A stretch of DNA of 55,043 nt, taken from Clostridia bacterium. GTDB lineage: Bacteria; Bacillota; Clostridia; Oscillospirales; Acutalibacteraceae. How positions within the stretch are numbered: position 1 is the first letter of the stretch; each line of letters starts with the position of its first letter. The position numbers were made by a program, and so were the translations under genes. The notes below the pieces were generated by a model. The model was not told the DNA's origin. It saw only the letters and a program-made list of their open reading frames with translations, and did not search any database. Positions 27,848 through 36,313 of this stretch are shown piece by piece. The DNA lies in contig JAFYVE010000025.1 of assembly GCA_017549285.1 (NCBI GenBank), positions 1 to 55,043 of the forward strand, in the 5' to 3' direction.

Positions 27848-30142
27848 TCAGTCTGAAACACCAACTGTTGTTTTAAATGAAACGGTGATAATTTCACCCA
27901 TATGAACACTTTCACCGGCTGCAACACTCTGCTTATATGCGAATACTGTTCCGCTGTTGAGTGAGCTGCCGCTTATTCTTAAGTTAAGACCGCTGCTTGT
28001 AGCAAGTCTGTTTGCTTCACTTACGGTAAGCCCCGTAAAATCAGGAACCGTAACGTTTTCTGACTTATGATCAGCTTCGGTGTAAACAACAATTATACCG
28101 TCCGAAGGCACTTCTCTGCCGGCCTCGGGGTACTGTGAAATAACTGTTTCACCTTCACCGATAACTTTGATTGTGAGATTCTTTTCGGAAATCTTGTTCT
28201 TTGCATCCTGAACGCTGAGATTTGTAAGTGAAGGAGCTGTTTCAACAAGATTCTTTGTTTCTTCTGCAGTATAGGAATGTTCAACACCGAGATATGTGAG
28301 AATCTGACCGAATATATCACCTGCAAGAGGAGCCGCAACAGCACCGCCGCCGTGGTTTCCTACGGGATTATCAACAATGATTATAAGAGCAACTTCAGGG
28401 TCATTTGCGGGAGCAAAACCGCAGAATGATGCGATATATGCTTCAGTTTCACTGTTTTTGTTTGCAACCAGCTTTTCGGATGTGCCTGTTTTTCCTGCAA
28501 CGTGATAACCTGCAACATATGCATTTTTACCTGTACCGGTTGTAACAACCTGTTCCATATTATCGCATATGATTTTTGCGGTTGATTCCGAAATTACCTG
28601 TCTTCTTACAACTGGTTTCATTTCTCTTACGGTGTTGCCTTCTGCATCCATTTCCTTGCTTACAAGGTAAGGAGTCATAAGCTTGCCGCCGTTTGCAACT
28701 GCAGAAACAGCTGTTATCATCTGAAGAGGTGAAACCTGGAAAGTCTGACCGAATGAATATGATGCAAGGTCAGATTTTGAGAAGTTTTCTCTTGACATAT
28801 AGAGAACACCTTCTGTGGGAGTCAGGTCACCTGCTGTGTCAATGCCTGTTTTTTCATTGAAGCCGAATGCTTCAAAATAATCATAGAATCTGTCTGTGCC
28901 GACTTTATCTGCAAGTGTTACGGCAAAGGGGTTACATGAGTTTTTGAGAAGGTCATAGAAAACTTCTCCGCCGTGACCTTCTGTCTGCCAGCAATTGATG
29001 TGACGTGTTGCATAATTGATTGAGCCGTTGCAGTAAAATTCTGTGTTTATATTTGCAAGACCTTCTTCAATCGCAGCAGCAGCTGTGATAATCTTGAAAA
29101 CAGAACCGGGTTCATAAGTGTTTACAATAGCTCTGTTACTCCACTGAACGTTTCTGTAGTAAGATTTCTTTGTTCGTTCTTCAGGAATGTCTTCTTCTGT
29201 CAGCTCTTCAGTTGACATAAGAGAAACATCCTCATATTCCTGCACAAGTGCTTCACTTTTTATTGTGTAAGGATTGTTGAGGTCATAGTCAGGAAGTGAA
29301 ACCATTCCGAGAACGGCACCTGTGTCAACATCCATCGCAATTCCGTAAACACTCTCTGCTCTTGTTTCTTCAAGTGCCTGAGAAAGCACATCTTCAAGAA
29401 TATGCTGAATGTAAAGGTCGATTGTAAGCACAAGACTTGTGCCTTCCTGAGCCTCATAGATGGTTTCAAACTGATTGGGCATAACAGAGCCGTTACCGTT
29501 GAGTGCTGTTATTGTTCTGCCCGAAACACCTTTGAGTTTTTCGTTGTAGTAATATTCAAGACCTGCAAGGCCGTCGCCGTCACTTCCCGTGAAGCCGATA
29601 ACCGTTGATGCAAGAGAAGAATAGGGGTAATATCTCTTCACATCGGGGTCAATACCGATTATAGTGCTTAAATTTACTGCAAGTTCATCTTTATCATCGT
29701 AAGTGTCGATAAATGCATCAATTTCATCACGTGTGTCTTTTTCAATTTCACCTTTTACAAGCTGATATGAATAATCCTTGAGAGTATATTTTCTTACGGT
29801 TTCTTCATCAAGTTCAAGAATTGTTGAAAGACCGCTTACAATTATCTCACGAACCTTTTCTCTGTCTGCTTCGTCTTTAATCTTGTTGATTCTGGAAGGA
29901 TTGATATGCACACTCCACACAGAAGCACTCTGAGCAAGAACATTCATATTGGCATCATAAATTGTGCCTCTTGCAGCCTTGATTTCGTTGTCACCGAGCT
30001 GCTGACTTTCAGCTTTTGCCGAATATTCATCACCCATAACGAGCTGAAGATAAGCTAATCTGCCGATAATGGCAAGTGAAAGAACAACAATTATGATAAG
30101 GGCTACAATGCCTCTTTTATTGTAATTTACGGCGGCTTTCAT
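27848..30142 (-). CDS. Class B PBP, FtsI/SpoVD type with PASTA domains
   Basis: This transpeptidase of 764 residues cross-links septal or cortex peptidoglycan. A membrane helix (about 13-33) is followed by the PBP dimerisation domain. The transpeptidase motifs are SVFK (Ser347), SCN (in KNSCNPFAV) and KTGT (Lys551). Two PASTA-like repeats end the protein (about 630-760). Class B PBPs with C-terminal PASTA include PBP2B/PbpB and SpoVD; only one such gene is present here, so it may serve vegetative division, spore cortex or both. A strong terminator separates it from ftsL upstream. Confidence 0.93.
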   Translation of the reverse strand: MKAAVNYNKRGIVALIIIVVLSLAIIGRLAYLQLVMGDEYSAKAESQQLGDNEIKAARGTIYDANMNVLAQSASVWSVHINPSRINKIKDEADREKVREIIVSGLSTILELDEETVRKYTLKDYSYQLVKGEIEKDTRDEIDAFIDTYDDKDELAVNLSTIIGIDPDVKRYYPYSSLASTVIGFTGSDGDGLAGLEYYYNEKLKGVSGRTITALNGNGSVMPNQFETIYEAQEGTSLVLTIDLYIQHILEDVLSQALEETRAESVYGIAMDVDTGAVLGMVSLPDYDLNNPYTIKSEALVQEYEDVSLMSTEELTEEDIPEERTKKSYYRNVQWSNRAIVNTYEPGSVFKIITAAAAIEEGLANINTEFYCNGSINYATRHINCWQTEGHGGEVFYDLLKNSCNPFAVTLADKVGTDRFYDYFEAFGFNEKTGIDTAGDLTPTEGVLYMSRENFSKSDLASYSFGQTFQVSPLQMITAVSAVANGGKLMTPYLVSKEMDAEGNTVREMKPVVRRQVISESTAKIICDNMEQVVTTGTGKNAYVAGYHVAGKTGTSEKLVANKNSETEAYIASFCGFAPANDPEVALIIIVDNPVGNHGGGAVAAPLAGDIFGQILTYLGVEHSYTAEETKNLVETAPSLTNLSVQDAKNKISEKNLTIKVIGEGETVISQYPEAGREVPSDGIIVVYTEADHKSENVTVPDFTGLTVSEANRLATSSGLNLRISGSSLNSGTVFAYKQSVAAGESVHMGEIITVSFKTTVGVSD

Positions 30143-30188
30143 AGTGAATTTCTCCTTTCAGAGTATTTTCAGAGGGATACCCATACTG

Positions 30189-30227
30189 CCATAAAAAGGG
30201 CGAAAATATTTTTCGCCCTTTTTATGG
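30189..30227 (-). terminator. Strong terminator inside the dcw cluster
   Basis: A perfect 18-bp stem (30189-30206 with 30210-30227, core AAAAAGGGCGAAAA) with a 3-nt loop lies between ftsL and the PBP gene. The core ends in T residues on either strand. It would separate mraZ-rsmH-ftsL from the rest of the cluster or attenuate readthrough. Confidence 0.88.
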
Positions 30228-30298
30228 TGGTTTTAACACCCGACAGCATAAACTGTCATGTATGTCAAAACAATCCCTGAATTATAATTATTTTAGTA

Positions 30299-30850
30299 TT
30301 ACTGAATATATTCCGTCAGACCCGTAATTTTTGAACCCGGCTGTTTATCCGAGTAGGACTTTCCTCCGGACACAACAACGTGATTTCCTTCGTCTGATTC
30401 AAAATAAGTTATCTTATAGTTTTCAAGCTTGACCATACCCAAATTGTTTTCAGCATAGTCTTCAACCTTATCGATTGCAACCATACCTTCAAGAGCAGAT
30501 TCAAGTCTTACATTTTCACTGCGGGCAACTTTAATTTCCGATTCAATTTTTGTAATGTCTGTTGCTGTTTCATCAAGCATCCCGTTAAGGAACATAGCAA
30601 CTGAGAAGAATGAGAAAATAACAGCAAGCACTGCAACTATTTTTACAGACATAATGAATGATGCCTGAGTTGCCTTGACTGCACTTTTTGAAACGGTCTG
30701 AGTCTGTTTCTGTTTTTTGACTGTTGTCTGTTTTTTTGCAGGCTTTTTCTGAGGTTCGTACACAGGGTCGAGTTTAGGTGCTGACGTACCGTAATCATAT
30801 GAACCGAAAAGCGTGAAATTATTGTTGTAAGCCAACTGACTCTGCGCCAT
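30299..30850 (-). CDS. ftsL: Cell division protein FtsL
   Basis: This 183-residue bitopic protein has a long cytoplasmic part rich in Lys, Gln and Thr (about 25-60), one membrane helix (about 68-88) and an extracytoplasmic coiled coil (about 90-125, TKIESEIKVARSENVRLESAL). The AENNLGM motif is typical of FtsL/DivIC. It lies between rsmH and the class B PBP, the standard ftsL place. In the divisome it would partner FtsQ/DivIB to activate FtsW-PBP. Confidence 0.85.
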   Translation of the reverse strand: MAQSQLAYNNNFTLFGSYDYGTSAPKLDPVYEPQKKPAKKQTTVKKQKQTQTVSKSAVKATQASFIMSVKIVAVLAVIFSFFSVAMFLNGMLDETATDITKIESEIKVARSENVRLESALEGMVAIDKVEDYAENNLGMVKLENYKITYFESDEGNHVVVSGGKSYSDKQPGSKITGLTEYIQ

Positions 30851-30872
30851 ATTAAACCTCTCCTTAATTTTT

Positions 30873-31796
30873 TTACAGTTTTATAACTGCTCTGAGCCTT
30901 GCACTTCTGCTTCTGGGGTTTTCTGCCACCTCTTCATCAGACGGTGCTATTGATTTGAAGGGTAATTTTCCCTTCGGTTTCTTTCCGCACACACAAACAG
31001 GGAAATCAGGCGGGCACGTACAACCCTTACAGAATTCATTGAATGTATTTTTCACGATTCTGTCTTCAAGTGAATGGAATGTTATAATTGCAAGCACACC
31101 ACCGGGTTTAAGACTCTCAAACATATCTTTAAGAGCTCCCGGTAACATTTCAAGCTCACGGTTTATGTAAATTCTTATAGCCTGAAATGTTTTTCTTGCA
31201 GGATGTCCGTCTCTTTTTGCCTTTGCGGGCATTGAGGAAGAAATTATATCACAAAGTTCAAGTGTTGTTTCAACAGGCTTGTCCTGTCTGTACCTGACGA
31301 TGTTTTTTGCAATACTTCTTGCATATTTTTCTTCACCGTATGAAAAAATTATATCTGCAAGTTCTCTTTCCGAGAGTTCGTTTACGGCATTGTAAGCAGA
31401 ATATCCGCTTTTGCTCATTCTCATATCGAGCGGAGCATCTTTATGAACCGAAAAACCTCTCTCTGCGGTGTCAAGCTGATAAGAGCTCACACCTAAGTCG
31501 GCAAGTATGCCGTCAACCTTATCAACTGAATTATCTGAAAGAATATTCAGAATGTTATCAAAAACGCTGTTTACGATTGTAACGTTTTCTTTATCTTTAA
31601 ATCTGTCTGTCAGCACTGCAACGGCGTCGGGGTCACGGTCAATGGCAATTAATCGACCTTCCGGAGTGAGCAACTCTGTTATTTTGGAGGAATGACCCCC
31701 ACCGCCTGCAGTTGCATCGACATATATCCCATCATTTTTAACAGACAGTGCATCGACCGCTTCATTGAGCAATACCGATTTATGGACAAACTCCAT
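30873..31796 (-). CDS. rsmH: 16S rRNA (C1402-N4)-methyltransferase RsmH
   Basis: RsmH (MraW) methylates C1402 of 16S rRNA. The 307-residue protein starts HKSVLLNEAVDAL, has the SAM loop DATAGGGGHS, DGILADLGVSSYQLD, and ends with ITFHSLEDRIVK and a SRSARLRAV segment. It is the second gene of the mraZ operon, the normal order. Confidence 0.97.
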   Translation of the reverse strand: MEFVHKSVLLNEAVDALSVKNDGIYVDATAGGGGHSSKITELLTPEGRLIAIDRDPDAVAVLTDRFKDKENVTIVNSVFDNILNILSDNSVDKVDGILADLGVSSYQLDTAERGFSVHKDAPLDMRMSKSGYSAYNAVNELSERELADIIFSYGEEKYARSIAKNIVRYRQDKPVETTLELCDIISSSMPAKAKRDGHPARKTFQAIRIYINRELEMLPGALKDMFESLKPGGVLAIITFHSLEDRIVKNTFNEFCKGCTCPPDFPVCVCGKKPKGKLPFKSIAPSDEEVAENPRSRSARLRAVIKL

Positions 31797-31825
31797 ACCG
31801 CACCGCCTTTCATTAACAAAATTTA

Positions 31826-32242
31826 TCAGAAGTAAATACCTTCTGCAAGATCGTCTTCGCTGTCGTCAGCTTCAATCTGTTTCCATGCATCTGCATCCCA
31901 GATTTCAACACAGTTGCCCATACCTGCAATAACAACATCTTTTGTAAGTGATGCGTGTGAAAGGAAATCGGCACCGATTGTGATTCTTCCCTGCTTGTCC
32001 ATTTTACAGGACGCAACACGGCTGAAGAACTGACGTTTCTTTTTTCTGAGAACTGCAGAGTTTGTTTCTTCATTTATCTTTTCTGCAAGCTGAGCCCATC
32101 TTTCTTCATTATAAAGACAGACACAGTTTTCGGGAGCTCTGTAAATATAGAAAGTTTCACCGAGGTCTTCACGGAATTCGCTGGGTATAAAAACTCTGTT
32201 TTTAGGGTCAAGACTATGATTGAATACACCCGTAAAATTCAT
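31826..32242 (-). CDS. mraZ: Transcriptional regulator MraZ
   Basis: MraZ is the first gene of the dcw cluster and represses its own operon in studied bacteria. The 138-residue protein has two AbrB-like halves, with the paired motifs SLDPKNRVFIPSEFRE and KMDKQGRITIGADF. An AGGAGG site lies 8 bp before the ATG, and candidate operator repeats overlap it. Confidence 0.95.
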   Translation of the reverse strand: MNFTGVFNHSLDPKNRVFIPSEFREDLGETFYIYRAPENCVCLYNEERWAQLAEKINEETNSAVLRKKKRQFFSRVASCKMDKQGRITIGADFLSHASLTKDVVIAGMGNCVEIWDADAWKQIEADDSEDDLAEGIYF

Positions 32243-32251
32243 TACCGAAAA

Positions 32252-32308
32252 CCTCCTTTTGCTCCACTTTACTCCATTTGAGTGAAATTACTATGAATTT
32301 CTGCTCCA
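32252..32308 (-). promoter_or_regulatory. Candidate MraZ operator repeats
   Basis: On the minus strand, upstream of mraZ, GGAG-containing boxes occur with a 10-bp period: TGGAG at 32272-32276 and 32262-32266, and GGAGG (also the ribosome site) at 32252-32256. A further TGGAG lies at 32304-32308. Known MraZ operators are TGGGN boxes spaced by five bases; here the third G is A. The match in spacing and position supports the call. Confidence 0.6.
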
Positions 32309-32318
32309 CGATACAATT

Positions 32319-32347
32319 ATTATATAGTGAAACAGAAAAAAAATCAA
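32319..32347 (-). promoter_or_regulatory. Sigma-A promoter of the mraZ operon
   Basis: On the minus strand TTGATT (32342-32347) and TATAAT (32319-32324) are spaced by 17 bp. The start point would lie near 32311, just upstream of the candidate MraZ boxes, so bound MraZ would block it. Confidence 0.8.
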
Positions 32348-32537
32348 CCCTTTTGAGCGATTTTTTTTAGCTTTTTTCAACTTTTTATTTTTCTCTTTAG
32401 GAATAAAAACAACGCAGAATAGCCATTTCATCGCACTTTTGTTCGACAATAACAATAAGATGTGTAGAACAAATGTACATACACAATATATTGTAATCAT
32501 ACGATTTATTACACATTTTCAATTAAATATTTTTTCA

Positions 32538-32566
32538 TTGATTTTTGACTTTTCTTGTGTTACAAT
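32538..32566 (+). promoter_or_regulatory. Sigma-A promoter of the GH78 gene
   Basis: TTGATT (32538-32543) and TACAAT (32561-32566) are spaced by 17 bp and end 36 bp before the ATG. The 360-bp gap between mraZ and this gene holds only the two divergent promoters, the MraZ boxes and AT-rich sequence. Confidence 0.7.
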
Positions 32567-32602
32567 CGAATTAAGAATCCGCATAAAAGGAGCGATTTTT
32601 AC

Positions 32603-34786
32603 ATGAAAAACATAAAAAATGCACAGTGGATAAAAAGCCCCAAAGTAATAGACGAAGCTTCTGTTGAATTTTTCAGGGAATTCAGCATAAACAAGCCCGT
32701 TAAATCAGCAAAACTTGAAGCTACAGCTTACGGTGTTTACAACGTATGGCTCAACGGTGAAAAACTCGGTGATTACATATTTGCTCCCGGCTGGACAGCT
32801 TATCAGAGACGTCTTCAGGTTGAAACCTACGATGTAACTCCCCTTTTAAATAATAATAATACAATTATAATAGGTGTCGGTCCCGGCTGGAAAGGACTCA
32901 CATATTTCAATTCTTCAAAACTTCAGACAAAATACCTTGGCACAGCAGAAACAGCCGTTATCGCATCTATTGAAATTGAATACGAAGACGGCACAACAGA
33001 CCTCATTTATACAGATGAAAGCTGGATGAGCCGTAAGGGAAAAACAGTTTACTCACACCTTTACAACGGTTATACTTACGACCCGTCTTTTGTTGACACA
33101 AAACCGATGTCTTCAGCTGAAATTCCGATGAATAACGACAACCTCATTGACCGTGACGGCGAAAAAATAACCGAACAGGAACACCTGCCGGTCAAGGAAA
33201 TCATCATTACTCCCAAAGGCGAAACTGTTCTCGACTTCGGGCAGAATATGACGGGTTATGTTCAGTTTAAAATAAAGGGTAACAAGGGCGAAAAAGCTAC
33301 AATCTACCACGCAGAAGTTCTTGATGCTGACGGAAACTTCTACCGTGATAACTACAGAAGCGCAAAGGCAGAAGCTAACTTCATCTGTGACGGTGAAGAA
33401 CACATCTGCAAACCTGATTACAATTTCTTTGGTTTCCGTTACGTAAAGCTTGAAAATTTCAGCGATGAAATAAAGAAAGAAAACTTCACAGCTATCGTTG
33501 TTCATTCGCAGATGAAGAGAACAGGTCATTTTGAATGTTCTGATGCAAGAATCAATCAGCTTTTCAGCAACATCATCTGGGGTCAGAAAGGCAACTTCCT
33601 TGATGTCCCCACAGACTGTCCTCAGCGTGACGAAAGACTCGGTTGGACAGGTGACGCTCAGGTTTTCGTAAAGACTGCATCATACAATTACGACGTTGAA
33701 AAATTCTTCACAAAATGGCTTGCTGACCTTCGTGCAGATCAGACCCCCTGGGGTGCAGTTCCCCACGTTATACCCAACGTTTTCAGCCCCGATGACGAAT
33801 GTTCAGCAGCATGGGCAGATGCGGCTACAATCTGTCCTTGGCAGATGTATCTGACTTACGGCAACAAGGAAATCATCAGGGATTCACTCAAATCAATGGC
33901 TGATTATCTTGAATACATCGATTATCATACATGGGACGACCTCTGGGCAAGAGGCCATCATTTCGGTGACTGGCTCAACCTCGACGGTTCAAGCCCTGAA
34001 GACTGCAGTCACGGTACAGACAAAGACCTTATCGCAACTGCATATTTCATTTACTCAAGCTCAATTTATATCAAGGCTTGTGAGCTTTGCAGTGAAGATG
34101 CAGATGATATTCCTGCAAAGAGAGAAAAAGCAATCAATGCTTTCAGAAATAAGTTTATGAAAGACGGCAGAATTGCTCCCGAATACGCAACACAGACAGC
34201 TTGTGTACTTGCATGTCATTTCGGCATCAGCGACAACATCGCAAAAACTGCAAAACAGCTCAATGAACTTGTAACTGCATGCGGTCACCTCAAGACAGGT
34301 TTTGTAGGCACACCTTATCTCCTCCACGCTCTTTCAGACAACGGATACACAAAAACTGCATACGACATTCTTTTCCGTGAAGAATATCCCGGCTGGCTCT
34401 TCTCTGTTAAAATGGGGGCTACAACAATCTGGGAGCATTGGGACAGTATGCGTGAAGACGGCACAATGTGGAGCACATCAATGAACTCATTCAATCATTA
34501 TGCATACGGCTCTGTTGCTGACTGGCTTTACGGCGATGCAGCAGGTATAAAGATTGACGAAAGCAAACCCGCATTTGAGCATATTATCTTCGCTCCCCTT
34601 ACAGATGACAGACTTGATTACGTAAAAGCTTCAATCGAATCAAGATTCGGCACGGTCAAGTCTGAATGGAAGAGAGAAAACGGCAATATTTCATATTTCT
34701 TCTCAGTCCCCGAAAACTGTACAGCTACAGTTATCTTAGACGGCAAGGAAACTCAGGTTTCAGCCGGAGAACACAGATTCCAATAA
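32603..34786 (+). CDS. GH78 alpha-L-rhamnosidase
   Basis: This enzyme would release terminal alpha-L-rhamnose from plant or bacterial glycans. The N-terminal beta domain has VNLNGE-type VWLNGEKLGDYIFAPGW. The (alpha/alpha)6 catalytic domain starts near residue 330 with the acidic motif CPQRDERLGWTGDAQVF and includes TTIWEHWDS and SFNHYAYGSVADWLY. I start at ATG 32603 (MKNIKNAQ, 727 residues), which has a GGAG site 10-13 bp upstream; an earlier in-frame ATG at 32555 falls inside the promoter. No signal peptide is present. A shared leader sequence with the GH35 gene is noted separately. Confidence 0.93.
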   Translation: MKNIKNAQWIKSPKVIDEASVEFFREFSINKPVKSAKLEATAYGVYNVWLNGEKLGDYIFAPGWTAYQRRLQVETYDVTPLLNNNNTIIIGVGPGWKGLTYFNSSKLQTKYLGTAETAVIASIEIEYEDGTTDLIYTDESWMSRKGKTVYSHLYNGYTYDPSFVDTKPMSSAEIPMNNDNLIDRDGEKITEQEHLPVKEIIITPKGETVLDFGQNMTGYVQFKIKGNKGEKATIYHAEVLDADGNFYRDNYRSAKAEANFICDGEEHICKPDYNFFGFRYVKLENFSDEIKKENFTAIVVHSQMKRTGHFECSDARINQLFSNIIWGQKGNFLDVPTDCPQRDERLGWTGDAQVFVKTASYNYDVEKFFTKWLADLRADQTPWGAVPHVIPNVFSPDDECSAAWADAATICPWQMYLTYGNKEIIRDSLKSMADYLEYIDYHTWDDLWARGHHFGDWLNLDGSSPEDCSHGTDKDLIATAYFIYSSSIYIKACELCSEDADDIPAKREKAINAFRNKFMKDGRIAPEYATQTACVLACHFGISDNIAKTAKQLNELVTACGHLKTGFVGTPYLLHALSDNGYTKTAYDILFREEYPGWLFSVKMGATTIWEHWDSMREDGTMWSTSMNSFNHYAYGSVADWLYGDAAGIKIDESKPAFEHIIFAPLTDDRLDYVKASIESRFGTVKSEWKRENGNISYFFSVPENCTATVILDGKETQVSAGEHRFQ

Positions 34787-34800
34787 CAATCAATACAAAA

Positions 34801-34828
34801 AAAACCGTCGGATTCCTCCGACGGTTTT
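34801..34828. terminator. Bidirectional intrinsic terminator
   Basis: A perfect 12-bp stem AAAACCGTCGGA/TCCGACGGTTTT with a 4-nt loop lies between the convergent rhamnosidase and metallophosphoesterase genes. Both orientations end in T residues. Confidence 0.93.
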
Positions 34829-34832
34829 CACA

Positions 34833-35849
34833 TTAATTAACCTGTTCAAAATTATACATATCTTTCACATTGTCAGCTTTTGTGTCAATCGTTATCAATG
34901 TGCCTGAAACCCTTGTCTGCGGTGTAACGTGATAATATATGCCGTTATAGAAACTGCATTTACCCTCTTGGGGGTGACTGTGACCCATTGAAACAAGCCC
35001 TACCCTGCCCGAATCTTCAAAAATCTCGTCAAGTGGTGCATTTTTAGGAATATTGTATTCCTCTTTCATTTCATCAAGTAAAGAATAACCGTCCTTGTAT
35101 GCTTCACCGTCAATTGCCGCTTTTGCAAAGTTGGGTGTGTTTTCGTGAATAAACACACTCAACATAATGTCATTATTAAGTGTTATTTTTTCATCAATGG
35201 CATTTTTGCACCACGCAACCTGATCTTCATGCACATAACCGTAAATATGCTCTTCATCTTCTTCATCATAATCCATAGTGTCAAGAAAAACAAAAGAATG
35301 AACAATTTTTTCACCGTCGGAAATATCAATTGTATATTGAGCTCCGCCTGAAATTTCCTTAACATCAGCACAAAGGCAATATTCCGACTCAGAAAGATAT
35401 GCCGTCACATCCGCACTTGTTCCGTATTTTATGCCATCATTATTACCGGGGATATATGCCCAATACTGCTCGAGTGATTCAAAAAGTCCAATGACCTTAT
35501 CAAGCGAGAATTTTTTGTTATATGCTCCTCTTTCTCCGTCATCAAGCATATCACCTGAAACGACAACAAGGTCAGGATTATATTCCGTTGTCAGTTTTTC
35601 CATTTTTGCGAGCACACTCACATCATTCCATGAAAGTCCCGTGGTGAAATGTGTGTCCGAAAACTGGAGAACCGTGAATTTTCCGTCTTCATCGGTGTAC
35701 AACACAGGCAGTTCCTTGTCTGCCTGAACATTTTCGGAATAACCTGTTATATCACCCTTTTCCATAAGCTGTGTTAACGCTCCGTCCGTTGTGAAAAAAT
35801 TATAAATACCACTGAAAACCGCCAGCAGAACGGCAAAAAATGCTTTCAT
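34833..35849 (-). CDS. Exported calcineurin-like metallophosphoesterase
   Basis: This protein of 338 residues starts with a hydrophobic segment (about 3-18) that may be a signal peptide or anchor. The five metal-binding motifs are visible in order: FSDTHF (about 64-69), VVSGDMLDD, PGNNDG, the isolated His in VFIHE and MGHSHPQ near the C terminus. The layout resembles purple-acid-type and Icc-like phosphoesterases; the substrate is unknown. AGGAGG precedes the ATG. It has a good promoter overlapping that of the divergent XRE regulator. Confidence 0.87.
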   Translation of the reverse strand: MKAFFAVLLAVFSGIYNFFTTDGALTQLMEKGDITGYSENVQADKELPVLYTDEDGKFTVLQFSDTHFTTGLSWNDVSVLAKMEKLTTEYNPDLVVVSGDMLDDGERGAYNKKFSLDKVIGLFESLEQYWAYIPGNNDGIKYGTSADVTAYLSESEYCLCADVKEISGGAQYTIDISDGEKIVHSFVFLDTMDYDEEDEEHIYGYVHEDQVAWCKNAIDEKITLNNDIMLSVFIHENTPNFAKAAIDGEAYKDGYSLLDEMKEEYNIPKNAPLDEIFEDSGRVGLVSMGHSHPQEGKCSFYNGIYYHVTPQTRVSGTLITIDTKADNVKDMYNFEQVN

Positions 35850-35876
35850 TATATTTTCCTCCTTAATTTTTTCTTT

Positions 35877-35905
35877 ATGCTATCACAAAATGAGATATTT
35901 GTCAA
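35877..35905 (-). promoter_or_regulatory. Promoter of the metallophosphoesterase gene
   Basis: On the minus strand TTGACA (35900-35905) and TAGCAT (35877-35882) are spaced by 17 bp, about 30 bp upstream of the gene. The -35 box overlaps that of the divergent XRE promoter. Confidence 0.7.
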
Positions 35906-35926
35906 TACTCCCGTCAATAATATTAT
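35899..35926 (+). promoter_or_regulatory. Possible promoter of the XRE regulator
   Basis: TTGTCA (35899-35904) is followed after 16 bp by TATTAT (35921-35926). It is weaker than the divergent promoter with which it shares its -35 region. Confidence 0.45.
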
Positions 35927-35953
35927 AAAATATGTATGATTGGAGTGAAAAGA

Positions 35954-36160
35954 GTGCGACTTAAAGATTTGCGGGAAGATAACGACTATACACAGACATT
36001 TATTGCAGAATATCTCGGAGTAAAACAGAATACCTATTCTCAGTATGAATGTGAAAAAAGAGAAATACCTATTGCATTACTCATAAGACTTGCAAAACTT
36101 TATGACACTTCTGTTGACTACATTCTGGGACTTACAAATAACACAAAAAGGTATGAATAA
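35954..36160 (+). CDS. Small XRE-family HTH regulator
   Basis: This 68-residue protein is essentially one Cro/C1-type helix-turn-helix: LKDLREDNDYTQTFIAEYLGV, then KQNTYSQYECEKREIP and the SVDYILGLT ending. I choose GTG 35954 because a GGAG site lies 8 bp upstream; the in-frame ATG at 35936 has no ribosome site. No partner domain is present. Its own promoter overlaps that of the divergent phosphoesterase gene, making that gene or itself the likely target. The toxin-antitoxin RNA locus follows after 24 bp but has its own promoters. Confidence 0.85.
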   Translation: MRLKDLREDNDYTQTFIAEYLGVKQNTYSQYECEKREIPIALLIRLAKLYDTSVDYILGLTNNTKRYE

Positions 36161-36184
36161 CATCAAGCCTTTACAATGATTCAC

Positions 36185-36213
36185 TTGACAATTCTGTACT
36201 TTTTGTATATAAT
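36185..36213 (+). promoter_or_regulatory. Promoter of the antitoxin RNA
   Basis: A consensus sigma-A promoter, TTGACA (36185-36190) and TATAAT (36208-36213) spaced by exactly 17 bp. With its leader it is a mirror image of the toxin promoter: 36 of 48 positions match when the two are compared 5' to 3'. Confidence 0.9.
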
Positions 36214-36218
36214 AAAAA

Positions 36219-36313
36219 TGCAAGGTGTTACCGACAGACGGTTGCACCCTCGCAAAAGAATCAGTTAGAAATTAACCGCCTTATGTTTGGTAGCAGGGCG
36301 GTTATTTCTTTTT
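36219..36313 (+). ncRNA. Putative type I antitoxin RNA
   Basis: A transcript of about 95 nt is predicted from the consensus promoter to the T-run after the hairpin at 36274-36303. It has no convincing open reading frame. It converges on the toxin mRNA and overlaps its 3' end at the shared terminator hairpin. Segments TTGCACC (36242-36248) and CACCCTC (36245-36251) can pair with the toxin start codon region and Shine-Dalgarno sequence respectively, the latter with one G-U pair. This layout resembles RNAII of the par locus of plasmid pAD1. The role is inferred, not known. Confidence 0.75.
36274..36303. terminator. Bidirectional terminator shared by toxin and antitoxin RNAs
   Basis: The stem AACCGCC/GGCGGTT (36274-36280 with 36297-36303) has a 16-nt loop. 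On the plus strand it is followed by ATTTCTTTTT and on the minus strand by AATTTCT. The toxin stop codon lies at its edge. In the par family such a shared hairpin is a site of RNA-RNA contact. Confidence 0.75.

Noticed and set aside
32467-32478. GAACAAATGTAC, like a Firmicute LexA box
   Set aside because: It has one mismatch in the inverted half, and no SOS gene lies next to it; a single imperfect site is expected by chance.
35954-36160. XRE protein as protein antitoxin of the adjacent small toxin
   Set aside because: The toxin has its own promoter on the other strand and a convergent antisense RNA, and the XRE gene's divergent neighbour is the better target.
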